A stretch of 64,000 bases of DNA. Source: Pseudomonas oryzihabitans NBRC 102199 (GTDB lineage: Bacteria > Pseudomonadota > Gammaproteobacteria > Pseudomonadales > Pseudomonadaceae). The position numbers and the translations under genes were made by a program. Within the stretch, counting starts at the first letter, position 1; the number at the start of each line of letters is the position of its first letter. Where the stretch lies: assembly GCF_000730625.1 (NCBI RefSeq), contig NZ_BBIT01000025.1, positions 1 through 64,000 on the forward strand, read 5' to 3'. The notes under the pieces were generated by a model. It was given only the letters and a program-made list of their open reading frames with translations. It searched no databases and had not been told where the DNA came from. This document shows positions 30,078-41,650 of the stretch, in pieces.

Positions 30078-32180
30078 TCAGACGCCGGAGGCTTCCGCCG
30101 CCGCCACGTCCTTGATCGACAGCTTGATGCGACCGCGGTTGTCCACGTCCAGCACCAGCACCTTCACTTCCTGACCTTCCTTGAGGACGTCGGTGACCTT
30201 CTCGATGCGCTGATCGCTGATCTGCGAGATGTGCACCAGACCGTCCTTGCCCGGCAGGATGTTGACGAAGGCGCCGAAGTCGACGATGCGCTCCACCTTG
30301 CCGACGTAGATCTTGCCGATCTCGGCCTCGGCAGTGATGCCCAGAACGCGCTGCTTGGCCGCTTCAGCCGCTTCGCGGGTCTCGCCGTAGATCTTGATGG
30401 TGCCGTCGTCTTCGATATCGATCGAAGCCTTGGTCTCTTCGCAGATACCGCGGATGGTGGCGCCACCCTTGCCGATCACGTCGCGGATCTTGTCCTGGTC
30501 GATCTTCATCGCCAGCATGGTCGGGGCGTTTTCCGACAGCTCGGCGCGGGACTCGGAGATCACCTGGTTCATCTGACCCAGGATATTCAGACGCGCTTCC
30601 AGCGCCTGCTCCAGGGCGATCTCCATGATCTCTTCGGTGATGCCGTTGATCTTGATGTCCATCTGCAGGGCGGTAACGCCCTTGGCGGTACCGGCCACCT
30701 TGAAGTCCATGTCGCCCAGGTGATCTTCGTCACCCAGGATGTCGGTCAGGACGGCGAACTTCTCGCCTTCCTTGACCAGACCCATGGCGATACCGGCAAC
30801 CGGGGCCTTGACCGGCACACCGGCGTCCATCAGCGCCAGAGAGGCACCGCAGACCGAGGCCATGGAGCTGGAGCCGTTGGACTCGGTGATCTCGGAGACC
30901 ACGCGGATGCTGTAGGGGAAGGCTTCCTGGGTCGGCAGCATGGCCTGGATGCCACGACGGGCCAGGCGGCCGTGACCGATCTCGCGACGGCCCGGGCTGC
31001 CCATGCGGCCGCACTCGCCGACCGAGAAGGGCGGGAAGTTGTAGTGCAGCATGAAGCTGTCACGACGCTCGCCTTCCAGGGTGTCCAGCAGTTGGGCATC
31101 GCGGGCGGTACCCAGGGTCGCGGTGACCAGGGCCTGGGTTTCGCCACGGGTGAACAGCGCCGAACCGTGGGTCTTCTTCAGGGTGCCGACTTCGATCTGC
31201 AGCGGGCGAACGGTGCGGGTGTCGCGGCCGTCGATACGCGGCTTGCCGTCGACGATGTTCTGGCGCACGGTGCGGTATTCCAGCAGACCGAAGGTCTCCT
31301 TGACCTCGGCTTCGCTGTACTGGCCGTTCTCGCCGGCCAGCTTGGCGATGGCCTGGTCACGCAGGGCGCCCAGGGCCGCATAGCGGTCCTGCTTGATGGT
31401 GATGGTGTAGGCACGGGACACGGCCTCGCCGACCTCGGCCTTGACGGCCTCGACCAGGGCGGTGTTCTCGGCGGGTGCCTGCCAGTTCCAGGTCGGCTTG
31501 CCGGCTTCGGCGGCGAACTGGCTGATGGCCTCGATGGCCACCTGGAATTCTTCGTGGGCGAACAGCACGCCACCCAGCATCTGGTCTTCGGTCAGCTCGT
31601 CGGCTTCGGATTCCACCATCAGCACGGCGTCACGGGTACCGGCCACGACCATGTCCAGGCTGGAGCTCTGCAGCTGCTCGTAGCTGGGGTTCAGCAGGTA
31701 GCCCAGTTCACTGTGGTAGCCCACGCGCGCAGCGGCGATGGGACCGGCGAAGGGAATGCCGGAGATGGCCAGGGCGGCGGAGGTGCCGATCATGGCGGCG
31801 ATGTCCGGATCGGACTTCTTGTTGGTGCTGACCACGGTGCAGACCACCTGGACTTCGTTGAGGAAGCCTTCGGGGAACAGCGGGCGGATCGGGCGATCGA
31901 TCAGGCGCGAGGTCAGGGTTTCCTTCTCGGAAGGACGGCCTTCACGCTTGAAGTAGCCACCGGGGATGCGGCCAGCGGCGTAGGTCTTCTCCTGGTAGTG
32001 CACGGACAGCGGGAAGAAGTCCTTGCCGACGGCGGGCTGCTTGGCACCGACCACGGTGACCAGCACGCTGACGTCTTCGGTGGAGACCAGCACGGCACCG
32101 GTCGCCTGGCGCGCGATGCGGCCGGTTTCCAGGGTGAAGGTCTGCTCACCGAACTTGAATTGCTTGATTACTGGATTCAC
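30078..32180 (-). CDS. pnp: polynucleotide phosphorylase
   Basis: Phosphorolytic 3'-5' exoribonuclease, core of the RNA degradosome. The 700-residue protein has two RNase PH domains. The first begins [20 protein letters not shown]; the second includes [31 protein letters not shown] and the catalytic-site region [19 protein letters not shown] domain (about 555-612, [31 protein letters not shown]) and an S1 domain (about 620-690, [33 protein letters not shown]) follow. It is last in the rimP-nusA-infB-rbfA-truB-rpsO-pnp cluster. A hairpin between rpsO and pnp is the usual target for RNase III autoregulation. Confidence 0.98.
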   Translation of the reverse strand: MNPVIKQFKFGEQTFTLETGRIARQATGAVLVSTEDVSVLVTVVGAKQPAVGKDFFPLSVHYQEKTYAAGRIPGGYFKREGRPSEKETLTSRLIDRPIRPLFPEGFLNEVQVVCTVVSTNKKSDPDIAAMIGTSAALAISGIPFAGPIAAARVGYHSELGYLLNPSYEQLQSSSLDMVVAGTRDAVLMVESEADELTEDQMLGGVLFAHEEFQVAIEAISQFAAEAGKPTWNWQAPAENTALVEAVKAEVGEAVSRAYTITIKQDRYAALGALRDQAIAKLAGENGQYSEAEVKETFGLLEYRTVRQNIVDGKPRIDGRDTRTVRPLQIEVGTLKKTHGSALFTRGETQALVTATLGTARDAQLLDTLEGERRDSFMLHYNFPPFSVGECGRMGSPGRREIGHGRLARRGIQAMLPTQEAFPYSIRVVSEITESNGSSSMASVCGASLALMDAGVPVKAPVAGIAMGLVKEGEKFAVLTDILGDEDHLGDMDFKVAGTAKGVTALQMDIKINGITEEIMEIALEQALEARLNILGQMNQVISESRAELSENAPTMLAMKIDQDKIRDVIGKGGATIRGICEETKASIDIEDDGTIKIYGETREAAEAAKQRVLGITAEAEIGKIYVGKVERIVDFGAFVNILPGKDGLVHISQISDQRIEKVTDVLKEGQEVKVLVLDVDNRGRIKLSIKDVAAAEASGV

Positions 32181-32286
32181 AGTCTTTCCTTCTCTTTATT
32201 GCCTTGGGGGAAACGGGGGCGACCAGAGGGATTCGGACCCTCGCTGATCTCCGGGTGACGCAGGCCGATTCTGTCGGCCTCTCAAG

Positions 32287-32325
32287 CAAAAAAGCCGGAG
32301 GCCGGCGCGAGCCGACCTCCAGCTT
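32287..32325 (-). terminator. rpsO terminator / pnp leader hairpin
   Basis: Imperfect stem AAGCTGGAGGTCGGC / GCCGGCCTCCGGCTT on the minus strand, ending in a T6 tract. It should terminate part of rpsO transcription and leave partial read-through or a separate promoter for pnp. Confidence 0.8.
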
Positions 32326-32354
32326 CAGACTGCTTGCAGCAGGTCTGCATCGTA

Positions 32355-32624
32355 TTAACGACGCAGGCCCAGGCGAGCGATCAGTGCGCTGTAACGAGAG
32401 GTGTCCTTGGACTTCAGGTAGTCCAGCAGCTTACGACGCTGGTTGACCATACGGATCAGACCACGACGGCTGTGGTGATCTTTGCCGTTGGCCTTGAAGT
32501 GACCTTGCAGCTTGTCGATGTTGGCGGACAGCAGGGCAACCTGCACTTCCGGGGAACCGGTGTCGCCTTCGCTCTGCTTGAACTCGTTTACGATCTGGGC
32601 TTTGTCTTCAACGCTCAGTGCCAT
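32355..32624 (-). CDS. rpsO: 30S ribosomal protein S15
   Basis: Small-subunit protein that binds the central domain of 16S rRNA early in assembly. The 89-residue protein is full length and shows the invariant stretches [50 protein letters not shown]. It lies between truB (93 bp upstream) and pnp, as across gammaproteobacteria. A GAGG-type ribosome site precedes the ATG at 32624. Confidence 0.99.
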   Translation of the reverse strand: MALSVEDKAQIVNEFKQSEGDTGSPEVQVALLSANIDKLQGHFKANGKDHHSRRGLIRMVNQRRKLLDYLKSKDTSRYSALIARLGLRR

Positions 32625-32717
32625 GATAGGGCTCCTCTGAGGAACAGGCCGGGATGGATCCCGTGCTTAAGGAAAGAGGTGTGACCGTGCCTGCTGACAG
32701 CCACCCTCGGTATCGGT

Positions 32718-33632
32718 CTAGGACCGAATCAGTCTACGGGGAGCAACCTGCCCCTCGTCGTCAATCTCGCCGATGCCGATGAAACGACCTTGGTCGTCCT
32801 GCACCCGCATCAAGCCGAATTTCGGTGCATTGGCCGCCCGAACGGGCTGACCGTGCAACCAGTAGTAGGCGCTGTGCTGCGTCAACTGCACCAGCGGCCA
32901 GTGCTCCAGGCCACTGTCGACCGGCAGCAGGAAGCGATCCAGCGCTTCGGAACCGCCTTCGGCGTGCGCCGCCTCCAGCTCTTCCAGGCTGATGGCCTGC
33001 GCCAGGCCAAAGGGGCCGGCCTGGGTGCGGCGCAACTCGGCCACATGGGCACCACAGCCAAGACGGGCGCCGAGGTCTTCGACCAGGGTACGCACATAGG
33101 TGCCCTTGCTGCAGGCCACTTCCAGCGTCGCGCGATCTTCCTGCAACGCCAGCAGTTCCAGACGGGCAATAGTAACAGAACGCGCCTCGCGCTCCACTAC
33201 TTCCCCGGCACGCGCCAGCTTGTACAGCGGCTGACCGTCGCGCTTGAGCGCCGAATACATCGGCGGAATCTGCTCTATCTGGCCGCGGAAGGCCGGCAGC
33301 GCCGCCTGGATGGCCGCTTCATCGACCGCGACCGCCCGTCGCTCCAGCACTTCACCCTCGGCATCGCCGGTGGTGGTGGTGACGCCCAGTTGCGCCACGG
33401 TGCTGTAGCCCTTGTCGGCATCCAGCAGGTACTGGGAAAACTTGGTGGCCTCGCCGAAGCACAGTGGCAGCACGCCGGTAGCCAGGGGATCCAGGCTACC
33501 GGTGTGTCCGGCCTTCTCGGCATTGAGCAGCCAGCGGACCTTTTGCAGGGCGGCGTTGGAGGAGAAGCCGCGCGGCTTGTCCAGCACCAGCACGCCGTGC
33601 ACCTGGCGGCGAATACGCTTGACCTGGGCCAC
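32718..33632 (-). CDS. truB: tRNA pseudouridine(55) synthase TruB
   Basis: Makes pseudouridine 55 in the T-loop of most tRNAs. The 304-residue protein carries the catalytic aspartate D48 in [15 protein letters not shown], the thumb/insert region and a C-terminal PUA domain. The start codon is GTG at 33632, with GGAGG seven bases upstream lying inside the end of rbfA. The stop of rbfA is only 2 bp away, so the two genes are tightly coupled. Confidence 0.97.
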   Translation of the reverse strand: MAQVKRIRRQVHGVLVLDKPRGFSSNAALQKVRWLLNAEKAGHTGSLDPLATGVLPLCFGEATKFSQYLLDADKGYSTVAQLGVTTTTGDAEGEVLERRAVAVDEAAIQAALPAFRGQIEQIPPMYSALKRDGQPLYKLARAGEVVEREARSVTIARLELLALQEDRATLEVACSKGTYVRTLVEDLGARLGCGAHVAELRRTQAGPFGLAQAISLEELEAAHAEGGSEALDRFLLPVDSGLEHWPLVQLTQHSAYYWLHGQPVRAANAPKFGLMRVQDDQGRFIGIGEIDDEGQVAPRRLIRS

Positions 33633-33634
33633 CC

Positions 33635-34018
33635 CTATTCCTCCCCTTCGTGGCGACGATCTTCGGCGACCGCGCGCTCGATCAGGGCCGACAGCTGGGC
33701 ACCGCGACGGATGCTCTCGTCGTACTGGAAGCTCAGTTGCGGAACGGTGCGCAGCTTCATCGCCCGGCCCAGCTGCTGGCGCAGGAAGCCGGCGGCGTCC
33801 TTGAGGATGCCGATGTTCTGCTTGATGGCGTCGGCATCGTCGTTCTTGCCCAGGACGGTGATGTGCACCTTGGCATGGGACAGGTCGCGCGCGACGTCCA
33901 CACCGGTGATGGTCACCATGCCCAGTCGCGGATCCTTGATCTCGCGCTGGATCAGCAGTGCCAGTTCACGCTGCATCTGATCACCGATGCGCTGGGTACG
34001 GCTGAATTCTTTGGCCAT
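33635..34018 (-). CDS. rbfA: 30S ribosome-binding factor RbfA
   Basis: Late 30S maturation factor that acts on the 5' helix of 16S rRNA. The 127-residue protein has a single KH-like fold, with the typical [54 protein letters not shown]. The ATG at 34018 (MAKEFSRTQ) was chosen over a longer frame reaching 34090. A strong hairpin lies in the 132-bp gap after infB. Confidence 0.96.
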   Translation of the reverse strand: MAKEFSRTQRIGDQMQRELALLIQREIKDPRLGMVTITGVDVARDLSHAKVHITVLGKNDDADAIKQNIGILKDAAGFLRQQLGRAMKLRTVPQLSFQYDESIRRGAQLSALIERAVAEDRRHEGEE

Positions 34019-34094
34019 GTCGAAACTCTCGTACGAAAGGCCGCAGACACCAGGCCTGCCAGCCATGAACCTTGGAAACGCGAACGGCAAGTCC

Positions 34095-34120
34095 GGACCT
34101 GGCAGGGTTCTGCCAGGTCC
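34095..34120 (-). other. intercistronic hairpin between infB and rbfA
   Basis: Perfect 11-bp stem GGACCTGGCAG (34095-34105) with CTGCCAGGTCC (34110-34120) and a 4-nt loop. No T tract follows on the minus strand, so it is more likely an RNA-processing or stability element than a terminator. Confidence 0.6.
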
Positions 34121-34150
34121 GCGACCTGCCGTCCTGGTGCAGGGTCGTCG

Positions 34151-36709
34151 TTACAGCGAACGGGCGACCTGAACCTTCTCGAACACCTCGATCTTGTCGC
34201 CGACGCGTACGTCGTTGTAGCTCTTCACGCCGATACCGCATTCCATGCCGGCACGGACTTCGGCCACGTCATCCTTGAAGCGACGCAGGGATTCCAGCTC
34301 GCCTTCGAAGATGACCACGTCTTCGCGCAGGACGCGGATCGGACGATTGCGGTGCACCATGCCCTCGGTGACCATGCAGCCGGCGACGGCGCCGAACTTG
34401 GGCGAACGGAAGACGTCACGCACCTCGGCGATACCCAGGATGTTCTCCCGGACGTCACTGCCCAGCATGCCGGTCAGCGCCTTCTTCACGTCTTCGATGA
34501 TGTCGTAGATGACGTTGTAGTAGCGCATGTCGAGGCCTTCCTGCTCGACGATCTTCCGCGCCCCGGCATCGGCCCGGACGTTGAAGCCGAACAGCACGGC
34601 ATTGGAAGCCAGCGCCAGGTTGGCATCGCTCTCGGTGATGCCACCGACGCCACCGCCGACCACCCGCACCTGGACTTCGTCGTTGCCCAGACCGGACAGC
34701 GAGCCCTGCAGCGCCTCGAGGGAGCCCCGCACATCGGACTTGAGCACGATGTTGAGGGTCTTCTTCTCGTCCTGGCCCATGTTCTCGAAGATGTTCTCGA
34801 GCTTGCCGGCGTGAGCGCGGGCCAGCTTGATCTCGCGGAACTTGCCCTGACGGAACAGCGCCACTTCGCGGGCCTTCTTCTCGTCGGTCAGCACGGTGAG
34901 CTCGTCACCGGCATCCGGGGTGCCGTCCAGGCCAAGGATCTCGACCGGGATGGACGGACCGGCTTCCTTGATCGGCTTGCCGTTCTCGTCGAGCATGGCG
35001 CGGATGCGGCCGAAGTTGACGCCGACCAGGGCCATGTCGCCCTGACGCAGGGTACCGTTCTGCACCAGCACGGTAGCCACCGGACCACGACCCTTGTCCA
35101 GGCGCGATTCGATGACCACGCCGCGACCGGGTGCTTCCGGGGTAGCGGTCAGTTCCAGGACCTCGGCCTGCAGCAGGATGGCTTCGAGCAGTTCGTCGAC
35201 GCCGGTACCGGCCTTGGCCGAGACGTGTACGAACTGGGTGTCGCCGCCCCACTCTTCCGGGATCACCTGACGACCGGCCAGATCGTGCTTGACGCGATCC
35301 GGGTCGGCATCGGGCTTGTCGATCTTGTTGACCGCCACGACGATGGGTACACCCGCCGCCTTGGCGTGCTGGATGGCTTCCTCGGTCTGCGGCATGACGC
35401 CGTCATCGGCCGCGACGACCAGGATGACGATGTCGGTGGCCTTGGCACCGCGGGCACGCATCGCGGTGAACGCGGCGTGGCCAGGGGTATCCAGGAAGGT
35501 CACCATGCCACGCTCGGTTTCCACGTGGTAGGCACCGATGTGCTGGGTGATGCCACCGGCTTCGCCCGACGCGACCTTGGCGCGACGGATGTAGTCCAGC
35601 AGCGAGGTCTTGCCGTGGTCGACGTGACCCATGACGGTCACCACCGGCGCGCGGTGCAGGGCCTTGCCGCCCTCGAACTTGAGGGACTCGGCCAGCTGAT
35701 CTTCCAGCGCGTTCTCGTTGACCAGCTTGACCTTGTGGCCCAGCTCTTCGGCCACCAGCTGCGCCGTCTCGCGGTCGAGCACCTGGTTGATGGTGGCGGG
35801 AGACCCCATCTTGAACATGAACTTGATGACTTCGGCGGCCTTCACCGACATCTGCTGAGCAAGCTCAGAGACGGTGATGGTCTCGCCTAGATTGACTTCG
35901 CGCACTACAGGTCCTGTCGGGCTCTGGAACCCGTGTTGGTTTCGCTTCTTGAGTCGCGACTTGCCACCGCGACCACCGCGCCGGCCAAAGCCTTCTTCCT
36001 CGTCGTCGCCACTGCGCACGGTACGGGGAGCTGCGACCTTGTCCTTGATCGACGGGCGATGTTGGGCGTTCTTGCGCTCGCGACGCTCGTCTTCGTCGCG
36101 CTTGCTGCTCGGCGCAGGATGCACGGGACGACGCGGCTCTTCGCGCTTGCGCTCGCCGGCCGGATCGGCCTTCTTGACCTCGGCGGCAGCCTCGGCAGCG
36201 GGTTGCTGCTCGGCCACCACGGCCGGGGCTTCCGACGCGGCCGGTGTCGCAGCCTCGGCGGCGACCGCCTGCTGCTGCGCGGCCTGGGCAGCGGCTTCGG
36301 CCTGCTGCTGGGCAGCCGCTTCGGCGGCGCGCTGAGCTTCTTCCTCGGCACGTGCCTGGGCCGCAGCCTCGTCGGCCGCGCGCTGGGCTTCCTGCTCGCG
36401 GCGCTGTTCGGCCTCGAGTTCAGCGGTACTGCGCTTGACGAAGGTCTTCTTCTTGCGCACTTCGACGCTGACTGTCTTGCTGCCGGCCACTTTCAGCGTG
36501 GTCTGGGTCTTGCGCTGCAGGGTGATCTTGCTCGGCTCGTCGAGCTGCGCCGTCCCCTTGAGATGCGTCAGCAGGGCCTGCTTCTCCGCATCGCTCACCA
36601 GCTGCTCAGCACTGCTGTGCGTCAGACCTGCCTCGCGCATCTGCTGTAGCAGACGTTCCACCGGCGTATTGACCGTTTGGGCCAGTTCTTTCACCGTGAC
36701 TTGCGTCAT
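34151..36709 (-). CDS. infB: translation initiation factor IF-2
   Basis: GTPase that places fMet-tRNA on the 30S subunit and promotes subunit joining. The 852-residue protein has an N-terminal IF2N domain ([24 protein letters not shown]). A long Ala/Glu/Lys-rich charged linker (about residues 95-240) and a second IF2 N-associated segment follow. The G domain begins with G1 GHVDHGKTS near residue 360, and has DTPGHAAF and NKIDK. The C-terminal IF2 domains bind fMet. It lies 26 bp after nusA. The fMet tRNA gene at the head of the cluster encodes the ligand of this factor. Confidence 0.98.
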   Translation of the reverse strand: MTQVTVKELAQTVNTPVERLLQQMREAGLTHSSAEQLVSDAEKQALLTHLKGTAQLDEPSKITLQRKTQTTLKVAGSKTVSVEVRKKKTFVKRSTAELEAEQRREQEAQRAADEAAAQARAEEEAQRAAEAAAQQQAEAAAQAAQQQAVAAEAATPAASEAPAVVAEQQPAAEAAAEVKKADPAGERKREEPRRPVHPAPSSKRDEDERRERKNAQHRPSIKDKVAAPRTVRSGDDEEEGFGRRGGRGGKSRLKKRNQHGFQSPTGPVVREVNLGETITVSELAQQMSVKAAEVIKFMFKMGSPATINQVLDRETAQLVAEELGHKVKLVNENALEDQLAESLKFEGGKALHRAPVVTVMGHVDHGKTSLLDYIRRAKVASGEAGGITQHIGAYHVETERGMVTFLDTPGHAAFTAMRARGAKATDIVILVVAADDGVMPQTEEAIQHAKAAGVPIVVAVNKIDKPDADPDRVKHDLAGRQVIPEEWGGDTQFVHVSAKAGTGVDELLEAILLQAEVLELTATPEAPGRGVVIESRLDKGRGPVATVLVQNGTLRQGDMALVGVNFGRIRAMLDENGKPIKEAGPSIPVEILGLDGTPDAGDELTVLTDEKKAREVALFRQGKFREIKLARAHAGKLENIFENMGQDEKKTLNIVLKSDVRGSLEALQGSLSGLGNDEVQVRVVGGGVGGITESDANLALASNAVLFGFNVRADAGARKIVEQEGLDMRYYNVIYDIIEDVKKALTGMLGSDVRENILGIAEVRDVFRSPKFGAVAGCMVTEGMVHRNRPIRVLREDVVIFEGELESLRRFKDDVAEVRAGMECGIGVKSYNDVRVGDKIEVFEKVQVARSL

Positions 36710-36735
36710 GCACTTCTCTCCTCAGACTGCGCCGC

Positions 36736-38208
36736 TTACTCGAACCAATGGGCACGGGCAGCCATGATCAGCTTGCCGGCACGCTCTTCGGTCATGCCGT
36801 TGATGTCGAGCAGGTCGTCGATCGACTGCTCGGCGAGCTCTTCGCGATTCACCACGCCACGCTGGGCCAGCGCGCTGGCGAGCTGGGGGTCCATGCCGTC
36901 GAGGGTCAGCAGATCTTCGCTGGGGCTCTTCTGTTCTTCGGTCGCGATGGCCCGGGTCAGCAGGCGATCCTTGGCCCGGGTACGCAGCTCGTTGACGATG
37001 TCTTCGTCGAAGCCATCGATGTTGAGCATCTCTTCCATGGGCACGTAGGCCACTTCCTCGAGGGAGGTGAAGCCTTCTTCCACCAGCACCTGCGCCAGCT
37101 CCTCGTCGACATCCAGCTCGTCGATGAAGCGCTGGATGATGTCGCCGGTCTCGGCCTGCTGCTTGGCGTTGATGTCCGCCTCGGTCATCACGTTGAGCGT
37201 CCAGCCGGTCAGCTGACTGGCCAGGCGCACGTTCTGACCGCCACGGCCAATGGCCTGGGCCAGGTTGTCCTCGGCGACGGCGATGTCCATGGTACGGCTG
37301 TCTTCGTCGACGATGATCGAGGCGACTTCGGCCGGGGCCATGGCGTTGATGACGAACTGCGCCGGATTGTCGTCCCAGAGGACGATGTCGACCCGCTCGC
37401 CACCCAGCTCACCGGATACCGCCTGGACGCGCGAACCGCGCATGCCGATGCAGGCACCCTGGGGATCGATGCGCTTGTCCTTGGAACGGACGGCGATCTT
37501 GGCCCGCGAACCCGGATCCCGGGCGGCGGCCATGACATCGATCAGCTGCTCGGAAATTTCCGGCACCTCGATGCGGAACAGCTCGATCAGCATCTGCGGA
37601 TCGGTACGCGACAGCATCAGCTGCGGACCGCGGTTCTCCGTGCGGATTTCCTTGAGCAGGGCACGCAGACGCACGCCCATGCGGAAGGTCTCGCGGGGAA
37701 TGATGTGCTCGCGCGGCAGCAGCGCCTCGGCATTGTTGCCCAGGTCGACGATCACGCTGTCACGGGTGACCTTCTTGACGGTACCGGAGATGATCTCGCC
37801 GACCTTCTCGCGATAGGCGTCCACCACCTGAGCCCGCTCGGCCTCGCGCACCTTCTGCACGATCACCTGCTTGGCGGTCTGGGCGGCGATCCGACCGAAT
37901 TCGATGGACTCGATCTTTTCTTCGATCACTTCACCGGCCTTGACGCCGGGATGCTCTTCCTGGGCGTCTTCCACCGTCAGATGCGAATCGGGCAGCTGAT
38001 AGTCTTCGTCTTCCACCACGGTCCAGCGACGGAAGGTTTCGTAGCTGCCGTTGTGTCGGTTGATCGACACCCGCAGATCCACATCTTCTTCATAGCGCTT
38101 CTTGGTAGCCGTGGCGAGAGCCAACTCCAGTGCCTCGAAGATGACGCCGGGTGGAACACCCTTCTCGTTCGAAACAGATTCCACTACCAGCAGAACTTCT
38201 TTGCTCAT
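36736..38208 (-). CDS. nusA: transcription termination/antitermination factor NusA
   Basis: RNA polymerase-binding factor controlling pausing, termination and antitermination. The 490-residue protein has the N-terminal NusA domain ([38 protein letters not shown]), an S1 domain ([31 protein letters not shown]), two KH domains ([25 protein letters not shown] and the [22 protein letters not shown] region), and two C-terminal acidic repeats. I chose the ATG at 38208 rather than the frame extension to 38256. It follows rimP after 49 bp. Confidence 0.98.
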   Translation of the reverse strand: MSKEVLLVVESVSNEKGVPPGVIFEALELALATATKKRYEEDVDLRVSINRHNGSYETFRRWTVVEDEDYQLPDSHLTVEDAQEEHPGVKAGEVIEEKIESIEFGRIAAQTAKQVIVQKVREAERAQVVDAYREKVGEIISGTVKKVTRDSVIVDLGNNAEALLPREHIIPRETFRMGVRLRALLKEIRTENRGPQLMLSRTDPQMLIELFRIEVPEISEQLIDVMAAARDPGSRAKIAVRSKDKRIDPQGACIGMRGSRVQAVSGELGGERVDIVLWDDNPAQFVINAMAPAEVASIIVDEDSRTMDIAVAEDNLAQAIGRGGQNVRLASQLTGWTLNVMTEADINAKQQAETGDIIQRFIDELDVDEELAQVLVEEGFTSLEEVAYVPMEEMLNIDGFDEDIVNELRTRAKDRLLTRAIATEEQKSPSEDLLTLDGMDPQLASALAQRGVVNREELAEQSIDDLLDINGMTEERAGKLIMAARAHWFE

Positions 38209-38257
38209 CTTACGCCTCGTATTCGCAATCCTTGGGATCCGCGGTCTCGCGCTCAAA

Positions 38258-38716
38258 TCACTCGAAACGGGGAACGACGTTGGCCTTGTCGATCATCTCG
38301 ATGGGCAGCAGATACTCATGCTCGTCCACCTGCACCACGACGTCCTGGTCTTCCACACCGCGCAGCAAACCCTGGAAATTACGTCGCCCTTCGAAGGGCG
38401 ACCGAAGTTTGACCTTGACCTGTTCACCGGCGTGGGCAGCGAATTGCTCCAGCGTGAACAGCGGTCTATCCATACCGGGGGAAGACACCTCGAGGGTGTA
38501 TTCATTGGTGATGGGATCTTCCACATCGAGTACGCCACTTACCTGGCGACTGACGGCCTCGCAATCTTCGACGAGAATGCCGTTGGGATGATCGATATAG
38601 ACACGCAGTAGCGAATGCCGCCCTTGGGAGATGTACTCGACACCCCAGCAGACATAGCCAAGCGCCTCGACGACGGGGGCCAGCAAGGCCTGCAACTGTT
38701 CTAGCTTGCTCGACAC
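38258..38716 (-). CDS. rimP: ribosome maturation factor RimP
   Basis: Factor for 30S subunit assembly. The 152-residue protein has the RimP N-terminal domain ([32 protein letters not shown]...[34 protein letters not shown]) and a C-terminal Sm-like fold. The GTG start at 38716 gives the expected length and has GAGG upstream; the frame extension to 38764 runs through a terminator hairpin and is not coding. Its promoter must lie between the tandem terminators and the gene, or it depends on read-through from the tRNA gene. Confidence 0.95.
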   Translation of the reverse strand: MSSKLEQLQALLAPVVEALGYVCWGVEYISQGRHSLLRVYIDHPNGILVEDCEAVSRQVSGVLDVEDPITNEYTLEVSSPGMDRPLFTLEQFAAHAGEQVKVKLRSPFEGRRNFQGLLRGVEDQDVVVQVDEHEYLLPIEMIDKANVVPRFE

Positions 38717-38741
38717 CTGGTTGCCTCGCGTTTTTTGAGAA

Positions 38742-38764
38742 TAAAAAATGGGCATTACGCCCAT
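38742..38764 (-). terminator. terminator-like hairpin in the rimP leader
   Basis: Stem ATGGGC (38748-38753) with GCCCAT (38759-38764), followed on the minus strand by a T6 tract, about 30 bp before the rimP start. This is the second of two terminators between the fMet tRNA and rimP and probably attenuates the operon. Confidence 0.75.
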
Positions 38765-38812
38765 CCCTAAGAGGTCTGCGCAAGAAAGCGCGACCCGAAC
38801 TGTCCAGCCAAC

Positions 38813-38840
38813 AAAAAGCCCCTATAAAGGGGCTTTAAAA
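38813..38840 (-). terminator. terminator after tRNA-fMet
   Basis: Stem AAAGCCCC (38815-38822) with GGGGCTTT (38829-38836) and a T-rich tail on the minus strand, directly after the tRNA 3' end. Confidence 0.85.
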
Positions 38841-38843
38841 AAC

Positions 38844-38920
<77 letters not shown>

Positions 38921-39005
38921 TCAAAGCTGGAGCGAGATTATATTCAACTGAACTCTAGGAGTCAACCTACTCTCTCGCCGCGTCCTGCAGGACGTCTTTG
39001 CTATT

Positions 39006-39091
39006 TGGTGCCGAAGATGGGACTCGAACCCATACAGCCTGTGGCCACTACCCCCTCAAGATAGCGTGTCTACCAATTCCACCACTTCGGC
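39006..39091 (-). tRNA. tRNA-Leu (GAG)
   Basis: An 86-nt class II tRNA with a long variable arm. The acceptor stem is GCCGAAG/CTTCGGC with discriminator A and encoded CCA. The anticodon GAG is read in CTTGAGG, giving Leu codons CTC/CTT. It lies 16 bp from secG and is probably transcribed with tpiA-secG. Confidence 0.96.
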
Positions 39092-39107
39092 ATGAAACTT
39101 TTGAAAC

Positions 39108-39488
39108 CTACTTGGACTCCTGGGGCACGTCCCCGGAAGTACCACCCTGGGCAGCGCTAGGCTGGCTCAGGGGAACATCGTTACCATCCTGCTTCGGCTG
39201 AGGAGCCTGCTGGACCGGCTGAGTGGGCAGACCCACTTCGCGCAGACTCAGCGCATGGTTCTTGGCGAAGTACGCCAGACCCAGGCTAGTCGCGAAAAAA
39301 ACCGCGGCTAGTATAGCAGTAAAGCGACTCAGAAAGGTAGCAGAACCTTGGCTACCGAATACGGTACCCGAGGCGCCCGCACCAAAGGATGCACCGGCTT
39401 CGGCACCCTTGCCCTGCTGCATCAATACCAGCACGATCAGGCCAAGCGCCATCAGCAAGTGGATCACGACAACTGCAGTTTCCAACAT
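39108..39488 (-). CDS. secG: preprotein translocase subunit SecG
   Basis: Small membrane subunit that stimulates SecYEG protein export. The 126-residue protein has two membrane helices (about 2-22 and 52-72) separated by the conserved [35 protein letters not shown] loop. A Gln/Pro-rich tail follows. The ATG at 39488 shares one base with the tpiA stop (TAATG). The tpiA-secG-tRNA-Leu order is conserved in Pseudomonas. Confidence 0.96.
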   Translation of the reverse strand: MLETAVVVIHLLMALGLIVLVLMQQGKGAEAGASFGAGASGTVFGSQGSATFLSRFTAILAAVFFATSLGLAYFAKNHALSLREVGLPTQPVQQAPQPKQDGNDVPLSQPSAAQGGTSGDVPQESK

Positions 39489-40246
39489 TATCCACGTCCT
39501 GCAGCGCGGCAAATCGCACTGAACTCTTCAGCATTCAGGGAGGCCCCACCTACCAGCCCCCCATCGATATCCGGCATGCCGAACAATTCGGCAGCGTTGG
39601 CGGCCTTGACACTGCCGCCATACAACAACTGAAGGCCTTCAGCGACCCCAGCATCGGCCTCGCGCACCAGGGCGCGAATCGCCGCATGAACCTCTTGCGC
39701 CTGCTCCGGCGTCGCCGTGAGCCCCGTACCTATCGCCCAGACCGGCTCGTAGGCCACGACGGCATTGGCGAACGCTGCCACTCCAACCGCATCGATGACC
39801 GCCTTCAGCTGGCCACCCACCACGTCCAGAGTGCGCTCGGCCTCCCGCTCCTCACGGGTTTCGCCGACGCAGAGCACGGGAATCATCCCGCCCTCCTGAA
39901 TGGCCGCGAATTTCTTCGCCACCACCACATCATCCTCGCCTAGCAGCGCACGTCGCTCGGAGTGCCCCACCAGTACGTAGCGGCAACCGAATTCTGCCAA
40001 CTGGGTCGAGGACACCTCACCAGTCAGAGCCTTCTCGCCCGCGACGGGAGCACAGGTCTGAGCTCCCACCATCAGCGACGTTCCCGCCAACGCTTCAGCC
40101 ACCCCTGGCAGATGCACCAATGTCGGAATCACCACGACATCGACACCCGCCGCGCCATCCAACCCTTTCAAGCCTGCGACCAGCGCCGACACGCCTTGCA
40201 GCGAGCCATGCATTTTCCAGTTACCGGCAACCAGGGAACGACGCAT
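39488..40246 (-). CDS. tpiA: triosephosphate isomerase
   Basis: Interconverts dihydroxyacetone phosphate and glyceraldehyde 3-phosphate. The 252-residue protein has the substrate lysine in AGNWKMHG, the electrophilic histidine in VGHSERR and the catalytic glutamate in [11 protein letters not shown]. The phosphate-binding [12 protein letters not shown] loop is also present. It lies 66 bp after glmM and overlaps secG by one base, consistent with a glmM-tpiA-secG transcript. Confidence 0.98.
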   Translation of the reverse strand: MRRSLVAGNWKMHGSLQGVSALVAGLKGLDGAAGVDVVVIPTLVHLPGVAEALAGTSLMVGAQTCAPVAGEKALTGEVSSTQLAEFGCRYVLVGHSERRALLGEDDVVVAKKFAAIQEGGMIPVLCVGETREEREAERTLDVVGGQLKAVIDAVGVAAFANAVVAYEPVWAIGTGLTATPEQAQEVHAAIRALVREADAGVAEGLQLLYGGSVKAANAAELFGMPDIDGGLVGGASLNAEEFSAICRAAGRG

Positions 40247-40312
40247 GCGTTTTACCTCAGGGAGCGAAGTGGGCGCAGATGTTACTCAATCGAAAACAAG
40301 CATGCAAGCAAA

Positions 40313-41650
40313 TCAAGCACATACCTCGGTTATCAACTGAGCGAGGGCTTCCGCATGGGCCCGCACCTCTCGTTCGTTCTCGCCCTCGACCATGACCCGC
40401 AACAGCGGCTCGGTCCCGGATTTGCGCAGCAGCACCCGTCCCTTGCCGGCCATCTTCTCGGTCACCTCGGCACTGGCCTGCTTGACCCGTGGATGCTCCA
40501 GGGGATCCTGGCCGCCACCGAATCTCACGTTGATCAGCACCTGCGGGCACTTGCGCAGCGCCATGCGCGCCTGGGCCAGGGTCTGGCCGGCATTGCGCAG
40601 GGCGATCAGCACCTGCAGCGCGGCGATGGTGGCGTCTCCGGTGGTGGTGTACTGGCAGCAGACCACGTGCCCGGAATTCTCGCCCCCCAGCACCCAGTTG
40701 CGCTCCAGCAGTTCGGCCATCACATAGCGATCCCCGACCTTGGCGCGCACGAAGGGAATATCCAGCTCGGCCAGGCCCAGCTCGAGTCCGAGATTGCTCA
40801 TCAGGGTACCTACCACCCCACCCTCGAGGCGGCCGCGGCGCTTGAGGTCGCGAGCGATCAGATAGAGGAGCTCGTCGCCATCTACCGCCGCCCCGGTGTG
40901 ATCCACCATCAGCACCCGGTCGCCGTCGCCATCGAAGGCGATGCCAATGTCGGCATGCTGGTCGAGCACTGCCTGCTGCAGCCCTTCCAGGTGAGTGGAG
41001 CCGCAATCCTTGTTGATGTTGAGTCCGTCCGGCTGCACGCCCAGCACGCTGACGTCCGCCCCCAGTTCGCGGAAGACGCTGGGCGCGATCTTGTAGGTAG
41101 CGCCATTGGCGCAATCCAGCACGATCTTCATGCCGGCGAAGCTGGTCCCGGTAGGCACACTGCTCTTGCAGAACTCGATGTAGCGCCCGGCGGCATCATT
41201 GATGCGCGAGACCTTGCCGATACGCGCCGAGTCGACCACGGTCATGGGCGTATCGAGCAGTTCCTCGATCATGGTCTCGAGTTCATCGGGCAGCTTGGTG
41301 CCGGCGCCGGAAAAGAACTTGATGCCATTGTCGTAGTAGGGATTGTGCGACGCACTGATAACGATGCCGGCGCTGGCCTGGAAGGTCCGCGTCAGGTAGG
41401 CGATCCCTGGCGTGGGCATGGGACCGAGCAGCATGACGTCGGCGCCGGCGGCGGACAGCCCGGCTTCCAGTGCCGATTCGAACATGTAGCCCGAGTTGCG
41501 GGTGTCCTTGCCGACCAGCACCCGGCAACCACCGCGGCTGCGAAAGGCGATACCGGCCGCCCAGCCCAGCTTGAGCATGAAATCCGGGGTAATGGGATAC
41601 GTCCCGACCTTGCCGCGAATGCCATCGGTTCCAAAATACTTTCTTGCCAT
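40313..41650 (-). CDS. glmM: phosphoglucosamine mutase
   Basis: Converts glucosamine-6-phosphate to glucosamine-1-phosphate for UDP-GlcNAc, feeding peptidoglycan and LPS. The 445-residue protein has the phospho-serine loop [19 protein letters not shown] (S101), the metal loop [12 protein letters not shown] and the sugar-binding [10 protein letters not shown]-terminal phosphate-binding [15 protein letters not shown] is also present. Its ATG overlaps the folP stop by one base (TGATG), so the two are translationally coupled. Confidence 0.98.
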   Translation of the reverse strand: MARKYFGTDGIRGKVGTYPITPDFMLKLGWAAGIAFRSRGGCRVLVGKDTRNSGYMFESALEAGLSAAGADVMLLGPMPTPGIAYLTRTFQASAGIVISASHNPYYDNGIKFFSGAGTKLPDELETMIEELLDTPMTVVDSARIGKVSRINDAAGRYIEFCKSSVPTGTSFAGMKIVLDCANGATYKIAPSVFRELGADVSVLGVQPDGLNINKDCGSTHLEGLQQAVLDQHADIGIAFDGDGDRVLMVDHTGAAVDGDELLYLIARDLKRRGRLEGGVVGTLMSNLGLELGLAELDIPFVRAKVGDRYVMAELLERNWVLGGENSGHVVCCQYTTTGDATIAALQVLIALRNAGQTLAQARMALRKCPQVLINVRFGGGQDPLEHPRVKQASAEVTEKMAGKGRVLLRKSGTEPLLRVMVEGENEREVRAHAEALAQLITEVCA

